Of a stretch of 64,000 bases of DNA, positions 1-12,151 are shown one piece after another. A program made the translations under genes and the position numbers. The notes under the pieces are model-generated. The model ran no database searches. It saw only the letters and a list, made by a program, of their open reading frames with translations, and had not been told where the DNA came from. Source of the stretch: Prototheca cutis (taxonomy: Eukaryota; Chlorophyta; Trebouxiophyceae; Chlorellales; Chlorellaceae); the NCBI GenBank assembly GCA_002897115.2, contig BCIH01000015.1, positions 88,522 through 152,521 on the forward strand. The letters are read 5' to 3'. How positions within the stretch are numbered: position 1 is the stretch's first letter; each line of letters opens with the position of its first letter.

Positions 1-3000
1 CACACACACACCTTTGGGGTCCTGGAGAGAGCACGGAGCAAGTCAGTCCGCCCCAGCACAGCTGCTCTGTCGCGGAGGTACCCCAGGCTTCCCAATTGCA
101 CCTCGTATCCCAGGACGATGTCAGGGTCAAGCGACTGCACTGAATCCACAAAGGCCTGCAGCACCTCTGCCTCGGAGCCAAACAGATCGACCTGGACACC
201 CTGGGGCAGGGCATCTGCCATTGCTTCGCGGCGATGATGCATAGCTGAATGTTCTCCCGGCCGTGGCTCGCAGCAGGGGACATCCAAAGCTGTGGAGGCC
301 AGTGGCAGGGCGGGGCTCATGCAGAGAATGCCACTGGACGCTGCACAAGCATCGACCTTGGCGTCAGCTGCCGGAGGTGCTCCTGTTGGACCGCGTGGTG
401 CTTTGCTCATCTCGTCATCTCCAGGCCACATCAGGATTCGAGCGGTGTACCTGTCTGCAGTTGTTTGGACAATGGGAGAGATATTTTTTTAAGAATTGAA
501 AGCTGGGTCAGCAATGCCAAGTCCANCCCATCCTCAAAAGAAGTGGGTGCCCTGAACAGCTCCGCCCCATGCAATCCCCCCCTCCTTTCTCCCAAACACA
601 CACACACGGCCCAGCTACCCTGTACCTTCAGTCACCTCTTCCTTGTCTTGCATAACTGCCATAAACACGGCATGCACAGCATCATGCCGGGGATCCGGGA
701 GGAGGGCCCCCCTGCATCGTTGGGCACAGGTGGCAGTGGCGGCATGTGTCCTGAACACTCTGAAACATCACACATCGACAGTCAATCACACGGGAGCATC
801 ATTACCAGCCAGAATACAATAGAATTCCTTGAGGATTCAACCAAACAACACCCAAAACATGTTCTCATACCTGGATGCTGCGTGCATCTCCACGCTGAGA
901 AGCGTCAGCTGTTGTCCCTTGCCGGGCAGGACTCGCTTGAACCCTTTNTGACTGGGCNGTGTGCGCCGGCGCCCCGGCGTTGAGGATGCCGCAGAGATCA
1001 TGGATGGAAGGGTGAGNGGTGTCACATGGGCCTTTGCTGGACGAGGCCCTGGTCTTTTCAAGGTGGCCGGGCTCGTGGCAACACCGCGGGCTTTGCCTCC
1101 CTCGTCGACATTGCCTTCTGATTGAAGAGTTGGAATCGATTGGTCTACTGGTCGAGCCTTGGCTGTCTGGTGTTGGTGCTCGGGCAAGATTCCTGGGGAC
1201 CTGGCAGGTCCCAACCGGCTTGGGGGGAGGGGACCAGTGGGCGTCACCCCCACAGGAAGTGCCGCCCCACCGGCGTCGAGGCTTCCGCGGCGCCTGCTGA
1301 TGGGTGTGGCTGGGGGCGCCATGCCACGTCCTGCCAGACAATGGGCTCCTTTGATCCCAGGGGTCTGCTCGTCCAGGGCTGAATTTCCTGTGTTGGGCCC
1401 CCCTCCAGGAGTCTCCCCACTACCCCGCGCCTTGTCCACAGAGTGTGCCTCCATTCGTCCAGCCAGGTCCTGGCCCTGCGTTGCCTCAGGGCCAAAATCA
1501 ACCACGCCAGCCGCAAAGGGATCGGTGTAGAAAGGGGCACTCTCGTCGTACTTTGGTGAGGCAGGGCGAATGACGGACCGGCCCTGGCCCTGAGGTGCCG
1601 GCGTGATGAGAAGCTCCTCTTCTTCATCATCCGTGGCAGTCAACTGAACATGATCCCCTTGCGTTGTACCACCAGGCTGTTCCAGGACCACAAGCTTGCC
1701 ATTGTTGGGGTCCATCACGGCCAGCAGGCCCTCCCCCGACTGGCTGCCGGGGCGGCNCCGGGTTTGTTGGGCCGAGCTTGACTGCATTGCCAGATGGCAC
1801 TGGCTGGGAGGTGGCAGCGCGGGGGTAAGGACGGTGGTGGCCCCCTGTGGACTGCAGAGGCTTTCTTTCTGGAAACAGGCACGCAGCAGGCTCTCTGTCT
1901 CCACCGATCTGGGAAGTCCAGACTGGAAAGCAGGCAGGCAGTCCACGTGATTGCTCGTCAGTCTGCAGCAATGGTGTGGTGCATCCGAGCAGGGATGACG
2001 TGGTCATTCCCATATTGCGATGCCAAGGGCTCCTCAGTGGCAGCGAGCTACAAAGCAGTCCACCAAACAGCCTCAATACAAACCACATCGCATCCATGCT
2101 CAAGATACACAGCCACACAGCAATCCACCTGGAACCAGTGGCTTTCACTGAAATCACAAAAAAGTATCAGCACCTGTGGACCCGGTTGGCGGCGGTGCAA
2201 GGCCGAGTGGGGATGTCGCCAGGCTCGCCAAAGAATGCACGCGTNCTAATCACCGTTGGACAACCTACGTCCATGGCAGTCGCATCCAGTGCCCTCTGCA
2301 AACACATTGTGGTTGCGCTCAACGTTTGCGCGGATCAAGCAGGGCAGGGGAGCGTGTTTGTCATAGACTCACTGCATAGGTACATGCACGCCGCACTTCT
2401 GCACCTGGGAAGGCGGAGGCACAGGGTAGCGGAGTGCCACAACATCCTTGCTGCTAGAACGGGCAGCCGTGCCATTGATCTCATCGTTGCCAGAGGAATC
2501 CTCGACGCCAGCATCGCCAGCATCATCTGTGACCTCACTGGTACTGTCCTGCCCATGCCAGTCGCCCAAAAGAGCTTCCTGAGAGGAGCCCAGCATGATC
2601 TGCTCATCCATGTGGGCATCCTCAGTGACTGCGACATCACCAAGTACTGCGTCCTGGGTGTCTGGCACGGTCCTATTTGGGCTATGAGCTTGGCGAGGCT
2701 CTGTGCATGGAACAAATGGAGCATTGCAAAGTGGTGAGGTCTCGAGGCAGAGGGTCGTTATGCAGGGGTGGACTGCTTGAAACGATGGCCATTACTTGGG
2801 TCCCCACTTGCGCATGACAGAGCGATGCAAGAGCCTGTCTCACCAAAAAAATCCCTGGCACGGACCGGCAGTTCCATGCTGATCAGAGCCTGACGAACAT
2901 GTCTGTATTTCTTGGCTGTCGGGGAGAACGTCGTGCTGGCCTTGCAACGACATGGGTGCCTCGCTATGTGTCTCCATAGACCTATGTGTGTGTGAGGTGC

Positions 3001-6000
3001 GCGCAAGTGCTGTCAAATCTGTGAGCATGGCGCTGCATCTACCGCATACGTGTGCCACTTTTACTGCCCAGGAATGCCCCAAACAAAAAAATTGATGCGA
3101 GGCTTCCGGCAGCATACCATTCGTCAAGCCCGGCGCCATCGACTTGAGGAATGGCGGGCAGATCATCATCCAAAGGTTGATGTCCTGTTGATAAAAAGTG
3201 TGCCGCCTCCAACTCCCTGCTGCTCAGCACATTGTCGTTGAATTCAAGGCCGGCAGCCCGGAACCTGCTCGGCTCTGGGGCATCATCTTGGTCTTCCTCT
3301 GGGGGCCATTCGTCCTCGACGGACGCTCCCAAGATGTCATTGCACTCCCGCTGACTCGCAACGATCCAGGGCGGCAGAGGTTCTCCGCCCGCCGCATGCC
3401 CTGCATCCACACCTGTGCCCTCCCACTGATCAGCTCCCCCCCACTGCACGTGGCGTGGATCCATGCTCCTCGTCTCTGCCGCAAGCATTAGCAACAGATC
3501 GTCCTCGCCTTGCTGTTGCAGTCCAGAATGTAGGTTTATTCTGGGGAGCGGCTCGCCCACACGAGCCAGGCTCTGCAAGGGGTGCGGATGCTTGCGGCNG
3601 TTGATGCGATGCATATCTTTTCCCACTGGACGCGGTCGGCAAACCACGCCGGGAAAGGGCATAGAAACGTGGATGCTTGTGCCCTCGCAGCAATCCAACA
3701 AACGACGCAAGCAAGCAAGCATTCCAACAGCCCGGCATGGCGCGATGCCAGGGGGAGAATCACGTGGACAATCGTCGCCCACCCACCTCTCCAAGACGGC
3801 TGTCCACAGCTGCTTTCGTAGTGTCATCATGAGCGGCACCAGAGGGGTGCAGATGTTCCGTGAACAGCCCAGCAGCCTCAAATCCTTCAAACCGAAACTG
3901 GCCTGCTTCAGCATCCAGCGTGGTCCCTGCAGCATGGTTCACCTTGTCCGANGCTGCTGGCTGCATTCGCTCCGTCACTGCCGGTGATACTCCTGGCTGC
4001 ATTCCCCTTGCCACNGCCGGCGATCCCGTCAGGGCCGCCATGTTTGCCGGCTGGCTGAAGGAGCAGATGCCCGGCACCTGGCGCCCAGACAGCGGCGTGG
4101 CAGGAGAGAGGATTCCCTCGAACTCATCCCCGGCAGGCCTTTGCTGCTTAGCAACAGCCCGAAAGGCATTCCTGGCACTCTCGATGGCCATACAGAGCTC
4201 CTGGGGCGCCTGAACCCGGTTGAGTGCGGGCTGNCGGGGGGGTGTTTGACCTCCACACCTCTCACGCTCCTCGGCCCACATGGGAGCCAGCGACTCCACC
4301 ATTTGGTATGAGTCTGGTGCATCCTTTAGTGGCACCCTGACCAACTGCGGGGTTGGGGATCAAAGTGGAATACCTCAGCACGATGGGTCCCAGAATCTGG
4401 GAGATCAAACGCCACTGGACTGGCCCATGAATTGACATGCTCATACAGCCTGGCGCAGGTCTCTAAACACAGAGCACCCAAGCCCCCTGCTCTACTTTCC
4501 TCCTGGCGATTCAGGATGTCCAAAGCACAACCGTCGAGTTCTAGTTCGCAAGTACTCTGTCGCACAGGTGTCCGGTGGGCATCGCAGTGGTCCCATTTCC
4601 AGGAACTTGGGATGCTGCGTTCTGTCCATAGCTTCCTTTGAGAGCCCGGAGACAGTGTGGAGTTCAGAGGGCTGCCAGAATCAAACCCTGTTGAGAGGGG
4701 TGAACTGGAGTGGCCTTTGGCACCGACAAGGCTTCAAGCCACCTTTCACTTTTGTTAGGCAAGGCAATCATGGCAAATGGCACGTGCATATCAAACAGCC
4801 GATTGCACTTCGTATGAGCACTTGGTGTCCCCAAAATGGAGGGCAACCCCCATTCGCACCAGAATCCACAGGGCTGTCGCTGGCAAACAGGTCGGCCGAC
4901 CATCCAGGATATGAGGCAGCATGCATTTCTGGAATGGGAGTCCTGCAGCGGTGGCCAAAGGGCATGGGAATACATCTCTTGTTAGGGTATCACCTCCCAC
5001 TCGTTCTAATTTGAACAAGAGGTGACATGCTGCCATGCAGCAGCCGCAGCAGCAGTACCTCTCAAGTGCACCAGGAATCTCTCACATGCTGTGCAGAAAG
5101 TGCACATCATTCTTAGCCAACATCCACGCACCTAAACAATCCTTTGCCGAGCCGAAGGAACCCCATTCCAAACAGGCCAAAGTCCAGCTTGAATTGCAAG
5201 AGGTAGGGGACATGCGCCTCATGTGACTGCCACCGTCTGCCCATGATCGTTCCCGTCTGCAGCAGGGAATGGTCGGTCGTTGCATGGCGCCCGCAAACGA
5301 TGCGTGCTACGCCTGATGTGCTGGACCTACCTACAATGCGCCTGTGAAATCGGCCCACCTGCTCCCATCGATTCTCTCTCGTCATGCATCATGCCCTACC
5401 TGTAGCACCGCAGCCGCCCGGCGGATATCGCGTGGGTTGTACCTTCACAAATTTTGGGAACAGATGTGATGGCTTGAAAGCTGCAGAAAGCCTCGTTCAA
5501 GGCAACTTGCAATCCCAATATCATGAGTCGATTCATTTTATGATTCTTGTCCCAAGATCAGACAAGGAGAGCAGCCCGCCACTCGAGGCAAGTGCTCAGA
5601 CGACCAAGCACCCCGCCAGACAGAGGAGGCGAATCCCGCACTCTACCACCGTTCAGCCATGCATCGAGAACAATCCAACCAAAGCAGCACTCGATCTCAC
5701 ATGGAAACCTTGATCCAGGCCTGTTCGCTGGTGTGGTAGCCATAAAAGGGGGTCGCAGCCACCAAGGTCAGGCTGTACACGTGCTGCCGACGTGCTCGGC
5801 TCTCCGGTGCTCTTCCCATGTTCTGACCAGGCTGTTGCCTGCTGGCTGCCACTCCACTCGAGGCGGCAGCAGCAGCTTTGCTGGATGAGATGCTCATCGC
5901 ACCCTCCAGGGCCATGCCCAGNTGTCGAAGCAGATCGTGTGCTGCAGGTGTTTGTAGGGGTGGGAGATTCTTGAGTCACATGCCCTTCAGGGATTCCTCC

Positions 6001-6526
6001 TGATCGCATGCTGATGATACAATGAACCAATGCTTGAGCNTGTCAACCAATCCCAAAGATCAGGTCGTCATCTCACCACGACCGGGGTCTTGTGGCAAGT
6101 CGGCATGGTAAGGAATGTAAAAGTATGGGAAGACCTGTGGATGAGTGCAGGTGGATAAGCACTGCATGGCAGATGGCACGCGAATATGTCATACCAAGCA
6201 ATGTCCCCACGTGGGTTTTACGCCCAAGGGCAGCGCATGGTGGCCTTTGCAACGGGATGCAGCGCAAGGGGCCGGCATCATTAAAACTGCGTCCTGCATC
6301 CCCGTCTTGCCTGATGGACATGAAGACAAGATTTCTGTCCTGACGGAGTCGATCCAAAGATTCTGACGACGGGGACGTGTTGGATGGCGCACCCTTCCAA
6401 GCTGGACCAGCAGGCGTCCAAGTTGGGCAGCGGTGGCTCCAGGTAGTAATCAATGCTCACAATCCGCACCACGAACTCTACGGATGCGGTCCGCGATGGG
6501 GACGTTGCACCTCCATCCACATCCAT
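1..6526 (-). CDS. REV3: DNA polymerase zeta catalytic subunit REV3 (partial, 3' end off window)
   Basis: Catalytic subunit of the translesion polymerase zeta, which extends past DNA lesions in the nucleus. The start at 6526 gives the family N-terminus (VRIVSIDYYLEPPLPNLD, then FGSTPSGQKSCLHVH). Exons I can place are 6526-6311, 6134-6077, 5941-5701, 5341-5132, a run over about 4960-2300 with REV3 blocks STCELELDGCALDILNR and ESLAPMWAEER, an exon ending near 886 with GQQLTLLSVEMHAASR, then 711-626 (LLPDPRHDAVHAV) and 454-12. The last carries the remnant exonuclease motif DPDIVLGYEVQLGSLGYL; the polymerase palm lies beyond position 1. Intron 1 (6310-6135) is GC-AG. The middle of the protein is low-complexity and acidic, as in other REV3 proteins, and exon borders there are approximate. 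Single Ns fall in the gene, including coding bases such as 5922. It is divergent from TOR. Confidence 0.93.
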
Positions 6527-6909
6527 TATTACTATACATTTGGTCTGTTGGGTACCGAACCACAGTAAATCTGAGGGCAGCTGTGTTTCCAAAGGAACTG
6601 ATCTGTCCGGNGGTGCGATGCCGAGCGTGCCTGCCTGCCAGGTGCCGAGACCCCCCGCTCGCCGGGGCTCGCCCAAAAATTCCCCGTGGCAAGGCGACAC
6701 TCTCCAATCATGTCTCGTCCGTCAAACCGACATCCTCACCAACGCATCGCCGTCAATACACGGTTTCATAAGTAGACAATAGTGCACTGTTGGGCCTCCA
6801 GTTGTGGTGGACGGAAAGATGGATGCCGGGACTGCCTGGCGCATCGGGTGAGAGCGACCCGACCCAAGTGTCCTCGCAAGGGAACGGCTGGGCGTAGGCT
6901 CTGGGATCC
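6527..6909. promoter_or_regulatory. Shared REV3/TOR upstream region
   Basis: 383 bp separate the inferred start codons of two divergently transcribed genes, so both 5'UTRs and core promoters should lie here. I see no convincing TATA box. One unresolved base lies at 6611. The role is inferred from layout only. Confidence 0.5.
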
Positions 6910-9450
6910 ATGTCGGCCACGCTCTCATACCAGCAGCCTCATAAGGCACCTATGAAGCTGGACACGCTCTCCCGGATCCTGGCTGGGATCTGCCAGCAAG
7001 GTGAGCTTCAGGCAGGGTTCGGGACGGCCGCTTGCCCGGGTGCGGTGCCGGGCTTTACCCTTCCACACAAGCGCCATGCACCCGACATCAATCTGTAGGG
7101 CTCCAAGAGCGCAAGGATGATCATGTCCTGCGCGAATTCGTGGACAGCGAGGCCCGCAACTTCACGGGCGCGCGGTTCAATCGGTTCGCTGGCGAGATGA
7201 ACCAACGCATCCGCAGTCTGATCCGCAGGTTGGTGCTCCCGAGCACGGGCATGCACGAGGACGGAGCCATGATGTAGCTTGCTTGAGTCTTGATACGTCT
7301 GATGGCTGGGGAGCACTGCGTGCGGCCCTTGTTGTGCGGCCGACAGACATTCTGCGCAGGTCGACCTGGCCTGCTGAACCCTACCCCCTCTTCCTGCGCC
7401 CTCACGACAGCAACGATGCCTCGGAACGGCTGGGTGGGATCATTGCGATCGAGGAGCTGTCTGGGTCCAAGCTCTACAGCACGTCACCGGCCCGGCTGTC
7501 GGACCTGGTGAAGATGCTGATGGATGTGTTCCAGCTTTCCTCGGATCAGAGCACCATGGAGGTTGCTGCCAAGACCCTGGGCCAGACCGTCAAGGCCGGT
7601 GGCGCACTGATGGCCGGCGTGGTCGAGGAGCAGGTGCGGAATGGGTGTGAATGTGTGTGGTGGTGGGTTGGGGGGAGGGGGAGGATAAATGAATGGAAGA
7701 GGGGAATGAAGTGCTGGGAGCTGTTGATGAGCGGGTGTTCTTGCTGTTTCTGATGTAATGACCATGGCACCAGATAATGCGCTGTTCAGCACCAACGCCT
7801 TGGCATTTCGATCGCAAGCCCTCAAATGCATTGATCCAACAACAGAAAACCCCCCCATATTTTCCACTCCACAGGTCAAGCTGGGCCTGACCTGGCTGAG
7901 CGACCGCTCCGAGTCGCATCGCCTGGCCGGCACGCTGGTCCTGCATGAGCTGGCTGTGGCTGCACCCGCAGTGTTCAATGTGCATGTCAAGGTGTTTGTG
8001 GAGGTCATCTGGAACGGGATACGCGACCCCAAGCTGCACATCCGCGAAGCTGCGGTCGGCGCGCTCCGTGCGTGCCTGATCCTGATCGAGAAGCGTGAGA
8101 CGCGGTACCGTGTGCAGTGGTACTACCGACTGTTTGAGCAGACACGCAGCGGCCTGGGCCGCGCGATGCCCGTCGAGATTGTGCACGGTTCGCTGCTGGC
8201 GCTGGGCGAGCTCATCCGGCACACGGGCGAGTTCATGCTGGCGCGGTACCGCGAGGTCTGCGACACGGTGCTGCGATTCCGGGACAGCAAGGAGAAGCTG
8301 GTTCGCCGCGCGATCATCACCCTCCTCCCGCGCCTGGCCGCGTTTGCGCCCGAACGCTTCACCAAGTCGTACCTGGACTGCGCGACCGAGCACCTCCTGG
8401 GCGTCCTGGCGTCCCCGGCAGACCGTGGCTCTGGTGCGTCCGACCGCCCTGGATGGTTCTCTATTCTTTCTGTTGCATGCGGGAGGGTTGTTGGGAGAGC
8501 CATTCACGATGGGGGTTTTGAATGTTGCATACCTGCGCCTGGTCCCAATCCCATCCAGTAATAAAGAGTCTTCCCTTGCTGACCACACTATCACCAGTAT
8601 ATTCATCATCCTCCCGTAGGGTTCATGGCTATTGCGGAGATGTCCATGTCCCTGTCCAAGGCCGGCGTGGCGGACAAGCTGCGCCGTGGCGACTACCTGC
8701 GCCCCATCGCGCTGCACATCCGGGACGCGCTGCTGGGCAGGGTCAAGGGCCGCTCGCCCTGCTCCGAAGCGCTGCACTGTGCGGGCACGCTGTCCGTGGC
8801 CCTGGGCAAGGACTGGCAGCCCTACATCCCCCTGCTGCTGGAGCCCATGTTCCAGACCGGCCTGTCGGGTGCGTTCAGGGTTTAGTCGTGGGGAGAGTTT
8901 GTGTGTGTGTGTGTGTGTGTGTTGGGGGGGGGGGGGGGTGCTGCACAAAATGGGGGTGCACCGCAATGTTGGAATGGAAGGTGGGGCTTGCTTGGGAACA
9001 GCAACTAGGGTGGTGAGAGGCTTTTGGCTGCGCAATGGGCTGGCTGCCAACAGTTGCAAGCGGCCCTGGATGTTCTTCTGGAGCTGTTGCTTTGTATCGG
9101 GACGCTGGGCTGATTCTGAACCCCTACACGGATGGACGTCCATGCAGAGCCGTTGGTGCATGCGCTGCACCAGGTGACCAGTGCACTGCCGGATCTGGTG
9201 CCGCGGGTCCAGGAGCTGCTGCTGGACCTGCTGTCCCTGATCCTGGCGCGCCGGGCATACTTCAAGGGCACGCCTGCCACCACGGTCCAGGCACTGCAGG
9301 CCCCGATGAGCACAGGTAAGGGGAGGGCGGTGGCATGGTGTGGGGCATCCCTGGTGCGGCGCATGCTTTACAGTGTTGGTTGGTGTCTCATGTGCGTGTC
9401 CATGGGGGAGGAGAGGTCTGGGCCAGGCTACGTGCTGAAGAGACACATCT

Positions 9451-9490
<40 letters not shown>

Positions 9491-12120
9491 ATACCGCGTA
9501 GGAAAGCAGTTGGCCATCGACTGCCACCCTCCACCGCACCCTCGATTTCACAGGCGAGCTGCAGGGCGCGGCGCTGACGCGCATGGCACTGCAGACGCTC
9601 GCCCAGTTCACGTTTGTGCCGCACACGCTGCTCGATTTCATCCGTGACAACGTCATTCCCTGCCTGGACAACCCAGACCCCTCCATCCGCAAGGCGGCTG
9701 TGGTCGCAGGCTGCCATGGGATCGAGGACCACGTCACCTACCGCCGGCGCAACGGCCGGCGCCTGCACTCCTCGGAGCTCCGTGTCGTGGACAAGGTGTG
9801 TGGTGTGCGCGCATGTCTGGCCGACGCGCTAGGATTGCCGGTCTCCCATTCTCGCAGAGCTGGATCCCCTCATCATCACCAATTACAAGCAAGCAAGCAC
9901 ACCCCAACTTCCTCGGTCCTCGTGCCCCCAAACCACTGCGCAGATTGTGCAGCAGCTGCTGAGCTGCGCGGTGTCTGACCCGGCCGTAGGCGTGCGCAAG
10001 GCGGTGCTGCAGTGTTTTGTCCGCGCCAAGCCTCTGTTCACCAGCCTGGCGCAGTCCGAGGCCCTGGCGACCCTGTTCATCGCGCTGAACGACGAGAGCA
10101 GCGGGCTGCGGTCGCTGGCGCTGCAGCTCGCAGGCGCGCTCAGCGGGGTCAACCCGGCGTTCATCATGCCCGCGCTGCGGCGCCACCTGCTGCAGCTGCT
10201 GTCAGACATGGAGTGCGCGCCCGACACGCGCCAGCGCGAGGACAGCGCCAAGCTGCTGGGCGTGCTCATCGGCGCGGCGCCCAAGCTGGTGCTGCCCTAC
10301 ACCACCCCCATCCTGTCGTGCCTGATCAACCAGCTGGCCACGGGCCAGGCCGGCAATGCCCGCGCGTCAGCCCCGCCGACGTCCGAGGGCCGCATCGTGG
10401 GCTCGACGGCGCCACTCAAACCGCTGGCGCCGCCGGCGCTGCCCGGCGCCCCGACCGGGGCCAAGGGCTCTGCCAAGAACCCGCACCCAGACGACGGGTT
10501 TGAGCTGTTTGTGCTCATGACGCTCGGCGAGCTGGCCCGCGTGGCCGGGTCGCAGCTGCAGCCGGACGTGGGCAAGATGCTGCCCTTCATCATCTCCGCC
10601 ATCCAGGAGGACGGCAGCTCGGCCAAGCGCCTCGTCGCGGTAAGACAGAGAGAAAGGGGGGGTGTTTGGTAATGCTTGTTGGATGATGCATTCTTTTCCC
10701 GCTCTGATCAGCAATCGAGCACACCGCTGCATGTTGACAACTACCAAAGGCTTATTCCTTCCCACTCTTTTGCAAACGCCTCCGCCCAAAAAATGAACAA
10801 ACAGGTGAACACGCTGGGCCAGGTGGTGGAGAACACGGGGTGCGTGTCGGAGCCGTACCGCATGTTCCCCCAGCTGCTGGGCATCCTCCTCCGCATGCTG
10901 AATGAGGGCGGTCTCATTGTGAAGCGCGAGGTCATGAAGGTGAGGACCAGGGGGGTGTGGCGAAGCACATTTGTGCTGCGTGGATAGTTTCGGATTGGCC
11001 GGCGCTCATCCCCCTTGAAGGTGGAGGTGGGCGCCCCATGAAAATCTCCAAGACAGGCAATCTGCATGGAATCAGCCCCTTCTTCCCTCAGAAATGCCAC
11101 GACGTAACCCTATCAACCAGGTGCTGGGCATCATGGGTGCGCTGGACCCGCACATTCACAAGCTCAACCTGGCGGAACTCCAGGGCGAGGGCAAACTGGA
11201 GCAGGAGGGTGTCCGCCCTCAGACCAAGGAGCCCGATGCAGTCAACCTGAGCACCATGCCCGCGGGCGACCAGACGCTCGACCTGCTGCCGGCAACCAAC
11301 CTTGTGACCAGCTCGGAGGACTACTACCCCACGGTTGCCATCAACGCGCTCATGCGCGTGCTGCGCAATCCGGGACTCACCAGCCTGCACAGCAAGACAG
11401 TGGCTGCGTTGTTTGACATTATCAAGTCCATGGGCTTTGGCTTTGTGCAATACCTGTCCAAGGTGTGTGAGTGTTTTCTTTTTCTTTATTTTTTGTGGGG
11501 GNGNNGGNNGGGGGGGGGGGGGGGGGGGGGGGGCATGTATGTGCGAGACGGTCTCCACGCCATCCCACCACATCCCCCATCCGTCCCCCCTCAACAAAAC
11601 ATCCACAGGTGGTGCCGGTGCTGCTGCAGTTGACGCGGTCGGCCGATGACCTCCAGCGACGCATCGACATGGTCAAGGCACTGACAGAGCTGGTGACCAT
11701 CATGCGCCAGCACATCTCGCGCTACCTCAAGGACTTCCTGGACCTCATCCACGATTTTTGGTCGACGTCCACGGTCATGCAGCCTCATCTGCTCGCGCTG
11801 ATTGGTGAACTCTCACGTAAGCATGGTGTGGTGTGATCTGGGGGTTTTCATGTATGTATGTGTGTGTATTCCCAGACGTGCACACACGCACACACAGCTA
11901 CCTTTGATCTTGGCAACCTGGTGAAATCGTGTTGACCCCTCAATCCCCCTGACATGCATGTATACATGTGCAGACGTGCTGCAAGATGACTTCAAACCCT
12001 ACATGCCCGATTTGCTGCCCAAGTTTGTCGCAATTTTTAGCGATGCCGAACGAACAGGGGATTTCAGCATGGTGCGTTTTTTTTTTTTTTGGGGGGGGGG
12101 GGGGGGTGTTTTTGGGTTTT

Positions 12121-12151
<31 letters not shown>

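Noticed and set aside
7590..9737. Very long open frame (over 700 codons) on the - strand
   Set aside because: It lies antisense to TOR exons whose conserved protein and splice phases are certain; GC-rich codon bias keeps the antisense frame free of stops.
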